64,000 nucleotides of DNA from JALCSJ01 sp036788835 (GTDB taxonomy: Bacteria; Bacillota; Negativicutes; Acidaminococcales; Acidaminococcaceae), in contig DAIQMR010000004.1 in assembly GCA_036788835.1 (NCBI GenBank), positions 1-64,000 of the forward strand, in the 5' to 3' direction. The notes beneath the pieces are model-generated. The model was not told the DNA's origin. It saw only the letters and a program-made list of their open reading frames with translations, and ran no database searches. Below, piece by piece: positions 25,444 to 34,134 of this stretch (positions within the stretch are counted from its first letter, which is position 1; every line of letters begins with the position of its first letter). Made by a program: the position numbers and the translations under genes.

Positions 25444-26376
25444 ATGACCAAATTAGTGTCTTTTGTGGTGCCGGTTTTTAACGAAGAAGATAATATTAAC
25501 GAATTTTATAGGCACCTGACTGCTATGATGGCCAAGGAGCCCTATGACTATGAGCTGCTTTTCGTGGACGATGGGTCCCGGGATGCCACTCCTGTGCTGA
25601 TTAATGCCTTAGTGGAAAAGGACTGCCATGTTCAGGGGTATATTTTTTCCCGGAATTTCGGCCATCAGAGAGCCTTGACCTGTGGTATGGATGCCGCTCA
25701 GGGCGATGCTGTGGTCACTATGGACGGAGATTTGCAGCATCCTCCCGAATTGGTGCCTCAGTTGCTCAGATTGTGGGAGCAGGGCTATGAAGTGGTTCAA
25801 ACCATTCGTAAGGCTACAGAAGACGCCACATTTTTCAAAAATTTGACTTCGACAGTCTACTATAAGCTAATTAATGCCATGTCGGATATGCGGATTACCC
25901 CCGGCGGGTCTGATTTCCGTCTTTTGGACAGAAAGGCCGTGGATGCTTTCCGCCTTTACAGGGAAAGAGCCCGGTTTATCAGGGGGTTAATTAACAATAT
26001 GGGATTCAAATACACCACCTTGGAATTTGTGGCACCGCCCCGTTTTGCCGGCAAGTCCAAGTTCAGTTTGCACAAAATGTTACACTTTGCCCTAGATGGC
26101 ATTACGGCTTTTTCTAATGTGCCACTAAGATTTGCCTTTTATTTGGGCTGTATTTTCGGTTTAGGCAGCATTTTGCTTCTGTTTCATGTTATATATGTGA
26201 AATATATTATTGACGATGCAGTTCCCGGATGGACGACTTTGGCTGCCAGCGTGCTTTTCTTAGGTGGCATCCAGCTTGTAGGCATCGGCATTGTAGGTGA
26301 ATATGTGGGACGGATATTTGAAGAGGTGAAACAGAGACCTCTTTACATAATTCGTGAACATTTGGTGAAAAAGTAG
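25444..26376 (+). CDS. Family 2 glycosyltransferase, GtrB/DPM1-like membrane protein
   Basis: A 310-residue protein. Residues about 1-225 are a GT-A glycosyltransferase domain with VVPVFNEEDNINEF, FVDDGSRDATP and MDGDLQHPPELV, the DXD-type metal motif. Two C-terminal hydrophobic segments (about 228-255 and 263-290) place the domain at the inner face of the membrane. Related enzymes transfer glucose or mannose to undecaprenyl or dolichyl phosphate. The start at 25444 follows GGGGAA; an upstream ATG at 25381 lies inside rnpB and is rejected. Donor and acceptor sugars are unknown. Confidence 0.88.
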   Translation: MTKLVSFVVPVFNEEDNINEFYRHLTAMMAKEPYDYELLFVDDGSRDATPVLINALVEKDCHVQGYIFSRNFGHQRALTCGMDAAQGDAVVTMDGDLQHPPELVPQLLRLWEQGYEVVQTIRKATEDATFFKNLTSTVYYKLINAMSDMRITPGGSDFRLLDRKAVDAFRLYRERARFIRGLINNMGFKYTTLEFVAPPRFAGKSKFSLHKMLHFALDGITAFSNVPLRFAFYLGCIFGLGSILLLFHVIYVKYIIDDAVPGWTTLAASVLFLGGIQLVGIGIVGEYVGRIFEEVKQRPLYIIREHLVKK

Positions 26377-26403
26377 ACAAAGAAGTTACAAATTTGCTAT
26401 AAT
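26374..26403 (+). promoter_or_regulatory. Promoter driving the riboswitch transcript
   Basis: TAGACA (26374-26379) and TATAAT (26398-26403) with an 18-bp spacer, overlapping the glycosyltransferase stop. Transcription should start near 26410, just before the riboswitch. Confidence 0.6.
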
Positions 26404-26420
26404 GATGTCGTTTCAAAAAA

Positions 26421-26530
26421 AGTCTAATCTTGGGAACAAGAGCGGGGGAACCAAAGTGGGGTCAATTCCGAATGGATAGGGCATCTCGACCCGAACCCGG
26501 CAGCTAACTTCGCAGACTAAATTCGAGAGG
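26421..26530 (+). promoter_or_regulatory. c-di-AMP riboswitch (ydaO/yuaA type)
   Basis: The core matches the ydaO motif well: AAGAGCGGGGGAACCAA, TGGGGTCAATTCCGAA, GGATAGGGCATC, CGACCCGAACCCGGCAGCTAAC, TTCGCAGACTAAATT and a final GAGAGGG. GTCT (about 26422) and AGAC (about 26514) can close the structure. These switches bind c-di-AMP and usually turn off downstream cell-wall or osmolyte genes. Here the aptamer ends at the beginning of an NlpC/P60 hydrolase gene, a classic partner. Confidence 0.95.
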
Positions 26531-27226
26531 GTGGTTTTTATTTTAAGAAGGATGATTTTGGGTGCAGTTTTTGTCATGGTTATGGCTATGGTGGCCTTAC
26601 CGGGTCAGAAAGCAGAGGCTAGTTTCAGTCAGGGACAATCCGGACCGGAAATAGTGGCTATTCAGGAAAAGCTTCTGATGGAAGGATATGACATTGGTAT
26701 TCCGGATGGGGTGTTCGGAGCACAGACAACGGAAGCCGTAAAGAAGTATCAAACCAGTGTTGGTCTTACTCCTGACGGCGTGGTTGGCAGCTATACCTAT
26801 TCCAAACTTATGGGTTCGGAGATACCCACCAGAAGTGGTTACGGCGTCAGCCGTGGCAGCGGAATCATAAGAAACTTGATTTCGGCAGCATTTGAGTACA
26901 TTGGAGTACCGTATGTATTCGGTGGTACAACTCCGTGGGGTTTTGATTGTTCAGGTTTTACACAGTATGTGTTCAGGAGAGTGGGCATTAGCCTACCAAG
27001 AACCGCAGATGTGCAGTACTACAATTACCCCAAAGTTTCATCCGGCAATTTGCAGCCCGGAGATTTAGTGTTCTTTGAGACTTACGAAGCAGGTCCTTCT
27101 CACGTAGGCATTTACCTAGGTGGCGGAGAAATGATTCAGGCCGGTTCCAGTACCGGCGTGACTGTGTCATCAGTGTTTAGCGGCTATTTCGGGGCTAGAT
27201 ACATTGGCGCAGCCAGAGTTCTGTAA
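26531..27226 (+). CDS. Secreted NlpC/P60 peptidoglycan hydrolase with PG-binding domain
   Basis: A 231-residue exported cell-wall hydrolase. A signal peptide ends near GQKAEA, a PG_binding_1 domain follows (about 32-95, SQGQSGPEIVAIQEKL), and the C-terminal NlpC/P60 domain has catalytic Cys in DCSGF and His in SHVGIY. The third catalytic position is Gln (MIQAGSS) where His is commoner. The start is uncertain: GTG 26531 gives a charged signal-peptide head (FILRR) but abuts the riboswitch; ATG 26552 and TTG 26558 are alternatives near AGAAGG. Likely repressed by c-di-AMP via the upstream aptamer. Confidence 0.88.
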   Translation: MVFILRRMILGAVFVMVMAMVALPGQKAEASFSQGQSGPEIVAIQEKLLMEGYDIGIPDGVFGAQTTEAVKKYQTSVGLTPDGVVGSYTYSKLMGSEIPTRSGYGVSRGSGIIRNLISAAFEYIGVPYVFGGTTPWGFDCSGFTQYVFRRVGISLPRTADVQYYNYPKVSSGNLQPGDLVFFETYEAGPSHVGIYLGGGEMIQAGSSTGVTVSSVFSGYFGARYIGAARVL

Positions 27227-27255
27227 GTAAGCTTTAGCCCGGAAGGGTTCAGCAG

Positions 27256-27290
27256 GCGGTATTTACTTGAAAAAGTAAATACCGCTTTTT
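27256..27290 (+). terminator. Intrinsic terminator of the NlpC/P60 gene
   Basis: GCGGTATTTACTT (27256-27268) pairs perfectly with AAGTAAATACCGC (27273-27285) around a GAAA loop, followed by TTTTT. Confidence 0.93.
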
Positions 27291-27388
27291 ATGTGGGAAA
27301 ACAGTACCGTCCCCATTTTGTCACAATTATGCTATAATAATACCTATATATCTTATGGAGATGAGATAGAAAAGTTGAGGGGAATAAG

Positions 27389-28249
27389 ATGAAAATAATA
27401 GAATTGTTAAAGAACAAGAAGGTTTGCATTTCTTGTGAATTGTTTCCGCCTAAAGAAGGCAGCCAATTGGACAACGCCCTGGGAACAGTACATAAAATTG
27501 CTGCAGACGGGGTAGACTACATGAGTGTTACCTACGGCGCCGGTGGTACGACTGTCGGCAAAAGCGTGGCCTTAGTGGGAGAAATAGAAAAATGCGGCAT
27601 TCCTGCCCTGTCGCATTTGACCTGTGTGGGTGCTGACAAAAACAGCATAGAAATGACTTTGAATCAATATAAAGCCGTAGGTGTCAGCAATGTTCTGGCC
27701 CTAAGAGGAGATAAACCTCAGGGGAAGCCTATGCCTGTGGGAGACTATAAACACGCCAGCGATCTGGTGCGGGAAATTAAAAACTACGGGGATTTTTGTG
27801 TAGGGGGGACCTGTTACCCTCAGGGACATCCGGAGGCGGCCACCTTGGAACAAGACATTGAAAATACTAAGATAAAGCTGGGAGAAGGCTGCGATTTTCT
27901 GGTCACACAGATGTTTTTCGAAAATCCTGCTTTCTATAATTATATGTACCGTTTAATGGCTCACGGGATTCAGGTGCCTGTGGTGCCTGGCATTATGCCC
28001 ATTACCACTGCTAAGCAAATCGAGCGCATTTTTACCCTGAGCGGGACTCCCTTGCCGGCCTCTTTGCGAGCTATGGTGGAAAAATTTGCCGATAGGCCGG
28101 GGGCTTTGAAACAGGCAGGAATGGCCTATGCCATTGGCCAAATTATGGATTTAATTGCCAATGACTTTACGAATGTTCATGTTTATACTATGAACAAACC
28201 GGAAATTATCGGCGGTATCCGGCAGGCTTTGTCCGAGGTTATCAAATAA
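27389..28249 (+). CDS. metF: 5,10-methylenetetrahydrofolate reductase
   Basis: A 286-residue FAD-dependent TIM-barrel reductase that makes 5-methyl-THF for methionine synthesis. Family motifs are CELFPPKEGSQ (catalytic Glu region), SVTYGAGGTT, HLTCVGADK, LALRGDKP and VTQMFFENPAFYNY. GAGGGGAATAAG precedes the ATG. It leads the metF-metH(act)-metH unit, which supplies a coherent methyl branch. No SAM or cobalamin riboswitch was found in the short leader. Confidence 0.95.
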   Translation: MKIIELLKNKKVCISCELFPPKEGSQLDNALGTVHKIAADGVDYMSVTYGAGGTTVGKSVALVGEIEKCGIPALSHLTCVGADKNSIEMTLNQYKAVGVSNVLALRGDKPQGKPMPVGDYKHASDLVREIKNYGDFCVGGTCYPQGHPEAATLEQDIENTKIKLGEGCDFLVTQMFFENPAFYNYMYRLMAHGIQVPVVPGIMPITTAKQIERIFTLSGTPLPASLRAMVEKFADRPGALKQAGMAYAIGQIMDLIANDFTNVHVYTMNKPEIIGGIRQALSEVIK

Positions 28250-28267
28250 TTTGCCTGAGAGGGAAAT

Positions 28268-28948
28268 ATGGTAGCAAGATATTTACTTTACGATAAAAAA
28301 GAAGCCCTGAGGTATTTCAGGGCCAAAGAGAATGACAAGCAGGCTGAGAATGCCTGTGATGAAGCATATCTGAAGCTGCGCAACGAAGTGATGCCACGCT
28401 TTGTTTCTGCCCGGCTGCAATGCAGGGTGGAACAGGGCAGCGACGGTGCCAAGGGTAAGATAATTTTGGAAAACGGCCTGGAATTTCTTAGCAGTAATCT
28501 TGCCAAGCATTTAGCAGGCTGCACGGAGGTTCTGCTTTTTGGCGCGACTTTGGGCAGCCGGTTTGACGTAGCCCAAAGGAGAATCGCTGTGGAGAGCCTG
28601 ACCCAGGTAGCGGCAGCACAGGCTGTAGGGGCTGCTCTTATAGAGCATTATTGTGATACAGTGGAAGAAGAGTTGAAGAAGAATATTTCCGCCGGCAATT
28701 TTCGCTGGCGTTTTTCTCCCGGTTATGGGGACTGGGATTTACAAGAACAGAAGAAAGTTTTTGCTATTTTAAAATGCGATAAAATTGGCCTTACTTTGAC
28801 AGCCAGCGGGATGATGGCGCCGGTGAAATCCGTGACCGCCATTATTGGCATAGATCATCAATCCCCTGCTTGCACCGGGGAGACTAAAAGCAAAAAACAT
28901 TGTGGGGACTGTGCCTCTCATGACTGTCCCTATAGGCAGGAGGTGTAG
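28268..28948 (+). CDS. Separate MetH reactivation (AdoMet-binding) domain protein
   Basis: A 226-residue protein equal to the C-terminal activation domain of B12-dependent methionine synthase, which reductively remethylates inactive cob(II)alamin with AdoMet. The signature RFSPGYGDWDL (about 158-168) and MMAPVKSVTAIIG (about 184-196) are present. A short cysteine-rich tail, CGDCASHDCPYRQEV, follows and could bind metal. The stop overlaps the ribosome site of metH. Splitting of this domain from MetH is known in Firmicutes and other anaerobes. Confidence 0.9.
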   Translation: MVARYLLYDKKEALRYFRAKENDKQAENACDEAYLKLRNEVMPRFVSARLQCRVEQGSDGAKGKIILENGLEFLSSNLAKHLAGCTEVLLFGATLGSRFDVAQRRIAVESLTQVAAAQAVGAALIEHYCDTVEEELKKNISAGNFRWRFSPGYGDWDLQEQKKVFAILKCDKIGLTLTASGMMAPVKSVTAIIGIDHQSPACTGETKSKKHCGDCASHDCPYRQEV

Positions 28949-28949
28949 C

Positions 28950-31343
28950 ATGGTTTTTAAAAATTTACTAGGCAAGGGTTTTCTGTATTTTGACGGAGCC
29001 ATGGGAACTATGCTGCAGGCGGCTGGGCTTCAGGCGGGAGAATTACCGGAACTCTGGAATATTCAGCATCCGGAGAAAGTCCAGGCTATCCACGGTGCCT
29101 ATTTGGCAGCAGGAGCGCAGATAATCAAATCTAATACTTTTGGAGCCAATTGCCTGAAGCTGGAAGGCAAGGGCGTAACGGTAGAAGATGTTTTTGGGGC
29201 AGCTATTAACAATGCCCGCATTGCCATGGAACAGGCCAAAGCAAAGGGGACTGTTCCCGCTAACAGAGAAACCTTTGTGGCCTTGGATATGGGACCGACG
29301 GGCAAGCTTTTACAGCCCTTTGGTGACCTGCCCTTTGCCAAGGCGGTAGAAATATATGCTGAAGAAGTCCGGGCGGGAGTGAAAGCCGGGGCTGATTTAA
29401 TTTTAATCGAAACTATGAGTGACAGCTACGAAGCCAAGGCGGCTATTTTGGCAGCCAAGGAGAATAGCCGGCTGCCCATAGTCTGTACTTTTACTTTTGA
29501 TTTATCCGGGAAACTTTTAAACGGCGCTGATGTGGAGACGGCCTTCACTATGGCAGAGGCCTTAGGCGTGGATGGGGTAGGTTTCAATTGCGGGCTGGGA
29601 CCGGAGCAGGTTGTGAAACTTTTGCCCCGGGGTGTGGAGTCAGTGGATTTACCTATTGTGGTCAATCCTAATGCGGGACTGCCGGTGGTCAAAGCAGGAC
29701 AGACTGTTTTTGCCGTGGGTCCCGAAGAATACGGTAAACTGATGAAGGAAGTTGCCAGGACAGGGGCTGCTTTGGTAGGGGGCTGCTGCGGCACGACTCC
29801 GGAGCATATTAAAGCTCTGTGTGCAGCACTCCAAGGTATGAAACCGGTGAATAAGGTCGTTAAAGCTCCAACCCAAATCTGCGGTTATGGCGCAAGCGTG
29901 GATTTCACCCATATGCCGGTGATTATCGGGGAAAGAATTAATCCTACAGGAAAGCCTCGTCTGAAAGAGGCTTTAAAAGCACAGGATATGGATTATGTTT
30001 GCAATCTGGCTTTAGAACAGCTGGAGAAGGGAGCAATGGTACTGGATGTGAATGTAGGGGTGCCTGGTGTAGACGAACCAGCCTTGCTCACCAAAGCTGT
30101 TTTAGCTTTGCAGGCTATTACCTCCGTACCCCTGCAAATTGATACCTCCGACTACGCGGCCATGGAGCAGGCTTTGCGTATTTACAACGGCAGGCCGCTG
30201 CTTAATTCTGTTAATGGGAAAGAGGAAGTTTTAACTAATGTTCTGCCCATAGCTAAAAAATACGGAGCCACGTTGGTTGGTCTCTGTCTTGATGACAAAG
30301 GTATTCCGGAGACAGCTGAGGAACGTCTGGCTATTGCCTGGAAAATCATAGACAGGGCACGGGCAGCAGGCATTAAAGAGCAGGATATATTTATTGACCC
30401 ACTGGCTATGACTATCAGCACCGGCGGACAGAATGCGGTAGTTGCCCTATCAGTAGTGCAGGCTTTACATGCCAAAGGCATTAAAACCATTATGGGAGTG
30501 TCCAATATTTCTTTCGGGCTGCCGGCCAGAGACCATGTGAACAGCACATTTTTGGCAATGGCCATGGAACAGGGTTTAAGCGCCGCTATTATGAACCCCA
30601 AGAGTGAAGCTATGTTAGATGCTTATTATGCCTACGGTGCATTAAGTAATAAAGATTTTGGCTGCAAGGCTTATCTGGAACATTTTGCCGGGGTGAAGCA
30701 GGAGAGTAAACCTCAAGGTCCTGACAGTGAATACTCTCTTCGCGATGCTATTGAGAAAGGTTTGACGGGACCTAGCCGCAAAGCCGTAGAAACACTTTTG
30801 AACAAGGGTAAACAGCCTCTGGATATCATTAATGAAGAAATGATTCCGGCCTTGAATACTGTGGGGGAAGCCTTTGAGAAAAAAACTCTTTTCCTGCCTC
30901 AGCTCCTTATGAGCGCTGATGCCGCCAAAGCCGGGTTTGATGTTATTAAGGGAAAATTCGGCAGCGGCAAGGAGGACGGAGAGCCCATAGTCCTGGCCAC
31001 GGTTAAAGGTGATGTTCATGACATTGGCAAAAACATTGTGAAAGTGCTCTGGGAAAATTATGGCTACAGAGTGGTGGACCTAGGCAAGGACGTATCACCG
31101 GAGACCATTGTGGCGGCTACTCTGGAACACAAGGCCAAACTGGTGGGCCTTTCTGCCCTGATGACTACTACCGTAACATCCATGGAAGAAACGATTAAAC
31201 AGCTTCGTGCTGCCGTAGATTGTAAGATAGTCGTGGGAGGCGCTGTCCTCACCGAGGATTACGCCAAAGAAATCGGGGCCGATGCCTATGCCTCCAGTGC
31301 CGTGGCCTCCGTCAATTATGCTAAAAAAGTCTTTGGGAAATAG
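28950..31343 (+). CDS. metH: B12-dependent methionine synthase lacking the activation domain
   Basis: A 797-residue MetH with three modules. The homocysteine-binding TIM barrel (about 1-300) carries Cys zinc ligands in NCG and GGCCGTTPEHI. The pterin/methyl-THF domain (about 315-570) begins IGERINPTGKPRLKEAL. The cobalamin cap and binding domain (about 595-797) contains DVHDIGKNIV, the DxHxxG motif whose His ligates cobalt. The fourth, AdoMet-binding domain of the 1200-residue enzyme is supplied by the preceding gene. The start at 28950 follows AGGAGG. Confidence 0.95.
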   Translation: MVFKNLLGKGFLYFDGAMGTMLQAAGLQAGELPELWNIQHPEKVQAIHGAYLAAGAQIIKSNTFGANCLKLEGKGVTVEDVFGAAINNARIAMEQAKAKGTVPANRETFVALDMGPTGKLLQPFGDLPFAKAVEIYAEEVRAGVKAGADLILIETMSDSYEAKAAILAAKENSRLPIVCTFTFDLSGKLLNGADVETAFTMAEALGVDGVGFNCGLGPEQVVKLLPRGVESVDLPIVVNPNAGLPVVKAGQTVFAVGPEEYGKLMKEVARTGAALVGGCCGTTPEHIKALCAALQGMKPVNKVVKAPTQICGYGASVDFTHMPVIIGERINPTGKPRLKEALKAQDMDYVCNLALEQLEKGAMVLDVNVGVPGVDEPALLTKAVLALQAITSVPLQIDTSDYAAMEQALRIYNGRPLLNSVNGKEEVLTNVLPIAKKYGATLVGLCLDDKGIPETAEERLAIAWKIIDRARAAGIKEQDIFIDPLAMTISTGGQNAVVALSVVQALHAKGIKTIMGVSNISFGLPARDHVNSTFLAMAMEQGLSAAIMNPKSEAMLDAYYAYGALSNKDFGCKAYLEHFAGVKQESKPQGPDSEYSLRDAIEKGLTGPSRKAVETLLNKGKQPLDIINEEMIPALNTVGEAFEKKTLFLPQLLMSADAAKAGFDVIKGKFGSGKEDGEPIVLATVKGDVHDIGKNIVKVLWENYGYRVVDLGKDVSPETIVAATLEHKAKLVGLSALMTTTVTSMEETIKQLRAAVDCKIVVGGAVLTEDYAKEIGADAYASSAVASVNYAKKVFGK

Positions 31344-31441
31344 TGTGACAAAATTGGTACATCTAGTACGAATTAGTTGAAACTAAACACTTAATGTTGT
31401 AAAATTATGTATATAACTATTTTTATCCGGGAGAAGATAAA

Positions 31442-31819
31442 ATGGAAATTCACGAAGCGTCAGAGATGTATTTGGAAACAATCTTAATATTGAAAAACAG
31501 ACTGGGCTTGGTAAAATCCGTAGATATTGCCCGAGAAATGGATTATTCCAAACCTACCATTAGTATTGCCATGAAGAAATTCAAGGAGAATGGCTATATT
31601 ACTATTGATGAGGAAGGCTTTATTTCCATGACCGATAAGGGCAGGGAGATTGCTGAACGAATTTACGAAAGGCATCAGGTTCTGAGTCACTTGTTAGAAG
31701 AAATGGGCGTCAGCGAAAAAAACGCTGTAGCAGATGCTTGCAAAATGGAACATGACTTAAGCGACGAAACTTTTGAATGCCTGAAAAAACAATATATGAG
31801 ATTAAAGAAGAAAAAATAG
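31442..31819 (+). CDS. DtxR/MntR-family metal-dependent regulator
   Basis: A 125-residue regulator with an N-terminal winged helix (KSVDIAREMDYSKPTISIAMKKFKENGYI, about 24-52) and a dimerisation/metal-binding helix region containing ERHQVLSHLLEEMGV and CKMEHDLSDETFECL, the MntR-like ligands. It probably represses Mn or Fe uptake genes when metal is bound. There are no transport genes next to it, and it is followed 16 bp later by a two-component system that it may share a transcript with. Confidence 0.87.
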   Translation: MEIHEASEMYLETILILKNRLGLVKSVDIAREMDYSKPTISIAMKKFKENGYITIDEEGFISMTDKGREIAERIYERHQVLSHLLEEMGVSEKNAVADACKMEHDLSDETFECLKKQYMRLKKKK

Positions 31820-31835
31820 AGGAGGCAATCTGAAT

Positions 31836-32534
31836 ATGGAAAAGCAGCAGAAGGTTCTTGTGGCCGATGACGAAGCCCAAATCAGAAATATATTAGGCAT
31901 CTATTTGAAAAAAGCCGGCTTTGAGGTGGTGGAGGCCGCGGACGGAGCCGAGGCTTTGGTCAAGGTTCAGTCCGATAAACCGGATATTATTGTGCTGGAT
32001 ATTATGATGCCCGTTATGGACGGACTGGAAGTCTGCAAGCAGGTCCGCAAGATTTCCGATATCCCCATTATTATGCTGACGGCCAAGGACGAAGATGATG
32101 ACAGAATTCTGGGCCTGGAAATCGGCGCCGATGATTATATCACGAAACCATTTAATACCAGAGAAGTTGTGGCCAGAGTCAATGCGGTACTTCGCCGCAG
32201 CGGTCAGACTATTGCCGCTACAGGCAAACAGGTTCTGGAGTTCCCTGATTTGATGATTAATTTAAGCGAATACAGAGTCGAGGCTTTTGGGAAGGAAGTC
32301 ACTTTTACGGCCAAGGAAATGGAACTTCTTTGGTGCCTGGCTTCACATCCGGGGATTGTTTTCTCCCGCAATCAGTTATTGGAAACCATTTGGGGCTACA
32401 CTTATTATGGCGACACCAGAACTGTGGATACCCACATTAAGCGTGTTCGCCATAAGCTGAACATTCCCAAAGATTCCAAATGGGATATTCTAACCGTCTG
32501 GGGTGTAGGTTATAAATTTGAGGTTAAAAAGTGA
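31836..32534 (+). CDS. OmpR/PhoB-family response regulator
   Basis: A 232-residue regulator. The receiver domain (about 4-120) has the acidic pair DDE, the phospho-acceptor Asp in IIVLDIMMPVMDG (about 53), the LTAKDED loop and the conserved Lys in TKPFNTRE. The C-terminal winged helix (about 135-230) ends with the usual RTVDTHIKRVRHKL and TVWGVGYKF. Its stop overlaps the sensor kinase start by 4 bp, so the two form a cognate pair. Confidence 0.95.
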   Translation: MEKQQKVLVADDEAQIRNILGIYLKKAGFEVVEAADGAEALVKVQSDKPDIIVLDIMMPVMDGLEVCKQVRKISDIPIIMLTAKDEDDDRILGLEIGADDYITKPFNTREVVARVNAVLRRSGQTIAATGKQVLEFPDLMINLSEYRVEAFGKEVTFTAKEMELLWCLASHPGIVFSRNQLLETIWGYTYYGDTRTVDTHIKRVRHKLNIPKDSKWDILTVWGVGYKFEVKK

Positions 32535-34117
32535 AAAAGTCTTTAAGTACCAGACTCATGTATTCGTACATGGGTCTTATTGCCGTTATTATAGTAGGTG
32601 TTTCCATAGGGTTGTCTTATTTAATCACTGACTATTTCTTCAAGGATAAGGAACGGGAATTGAATACCAAAGGGGCGGAAGTTGCCATTATTGCTAACTA
32701 TTTTCTTACAATGGATGCCAATAGCACTTCCCTGGAAAGATATTTAACTTCCGTGGATCAATTAATTGGGGCCAGGATTTGGCTTTTTGACACACATTAC
32801 GAACTTCTTGCTACTTCGGAAAAGCCGGAGGATGTTTTTAAGGTTGATCCGGATGAGAAACCTACTGCCAAAAATCAAGAAAAAAATAATGGGGCTGCTT
32901 CTACCATTCCTTCCAAAAAAGACAATGCGCAAAAAGCAGTGGCTTCTATTGGGGAGCAAATCAAGGCTTCCGGCACCATGCATAATCAGGTACAGAAAAT
33001 TCTCTCCGATGTGTATGCGGGCAATCGGGTTAATTCCCGTATTTTCCATCCCTACTATAAGGAGCAGGTGCTTTTAGTGGGACTGCCCATTAAGTCGGAA
33101 ACCGGCAGGGGAATTTCCGGGGCAATTTTATTGGCAGCGCCTATCAGCGGTCTGAATAAAGTCTTAAATGATATTTATTTATATACTATTGTGGTGGGTT
33201 TGATTGCCCTGTGTATCAGTATGGTTATTGTTAATAGGCTTACCAAGCATATGATCAGGCCTTTGGTTTTGATGAAGGATAGTGCTTCGGCTATTGCTGC
33301 CGGTGACTATACCCTGAAAGTAGATGTGGAAGGGGACGATGAAATTTCCGATTTGGGGCGTTCCTTGAATTCTTTGGGTAGGGATCTGGACGAATTTGTT
33401 AAGAAGACCAACAAAATGGAAAAGCTGCGCCGGGATTTCGTAGCCAATGTTTCTCATGAATTGCGTACCCCCATTACCATTATCCGGGGATATAACGAGG
33501 CCATTACCGACGGCACAGTTTCCGATTCGGATGATATCAAAAAATACAGAAACCTAATTAATAACGAAACCGTTCGTTTGGAACGTCTTATCAAAGAATT
33601 GCTGGATATTAGCAGGCTTCAGCGCAGTGAGCAGGAACCTTTGGCCAATGTGCCTTTGGGGACTATTACCAATAATGTTGTTGATATGCTGGAAGTTCGT
33701 GCCAAGGAACGTGATATTCGCCTGGAAAGATACATAGACGACAGGCTTCTTGTGAATGGCAATGGGGACCGCCTGTTTCAGCTGGTTATGATTTTGGGAG
33801 ATAATGCGATGAAGTATTCTCCAGATAGTTCAACCATTACTTTTATGGTGGCCGAAGACAAAGACCACAGGACGGTACTCTCTGTGGCAGACCAGGGCTA
33901 TGGTATTCCCAAGGAAGACATTCCTTATATCTGGGAACGTTTTTACAAGGTGGATAAGTCGCACTCCAGAAATGTGCCGGGCACAGGCTTGGGACTTGCC
34001 ATAGGCAAGGAAATAATCAGGCTGCACAGAGCTACGGTTAAGGTGGAAAGTGAAATAGGTAAGGGCACTACATTTATCATTACATTTCCGGAAGTAGGAA
34101 AAAAGCCTCAGCAATAG
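32531..34117 (+). CDS. Membrane sensor histidine kinase
   Basis: A 528-residue kinase starting at GTG 32531. It has a first membrane helix (about 10-32), an extracytoplasmic sensor region with a low-complexity KxNG/KK stretch near 110-140, a second membrane helix (about 216-238), a HAMP linker, and HisKA with intact FVANVSHELRTPITIIRG (about 308-325). The HATPase follows with N-box LGDNAMKYS, DQGYGIP and GTGLGLAIGKE. Partner of the preceding response regulator. The signal is unknown; context does not decide between phosphate, wall stress or metal. Confidence 0.93.
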   Translation: MKKSLSTRLMYSYMGLIAVIIVGVSIGLSYLITDYFFKDKERELNTKGAEVAIIANYFLTMDANSTSLERYLTSVDQLIGARIWLFDTHYELLATSEKPEDVFKVDPDEKPTAKNQEKNNGAASTIPSKKDNAQKAVASIGEQIKASGTMHNQVQKILSDVYAGNRVNSRIFHPYYKEQVLLVGLPIKSETGRGISGAILLAAPISGLNKVLNDIYLYTIVVGLIALCISMVIVNRLTKHMIRPLVLMKDSASAIAAGDYTLKVDVEGDDEISDLGRSLNSLGRDLDEFVKKTNKMEKLRRDFVANVSHELRTPITIIRGYNEAITDGTVSDSDDIKKYRNLINNETVRLERLIKELLDISRLQRSEQEPLANVPLGTITNNVVDMLEVRAKERDIRLERYIDDRLLVNGNGDRLFQLVMILGDNAMKYSPDSSTITFMVAEDKDHRTVLSVADQGYGIPKEDIPYIWERFYKVDKSHSRNVPGTGLGLAIGKEIIRLHRATVKVESEIGKGTTFIITFPEVGKKPQQ

Positions 34118-34134
34118 GTTACTAGGAGGTACAT

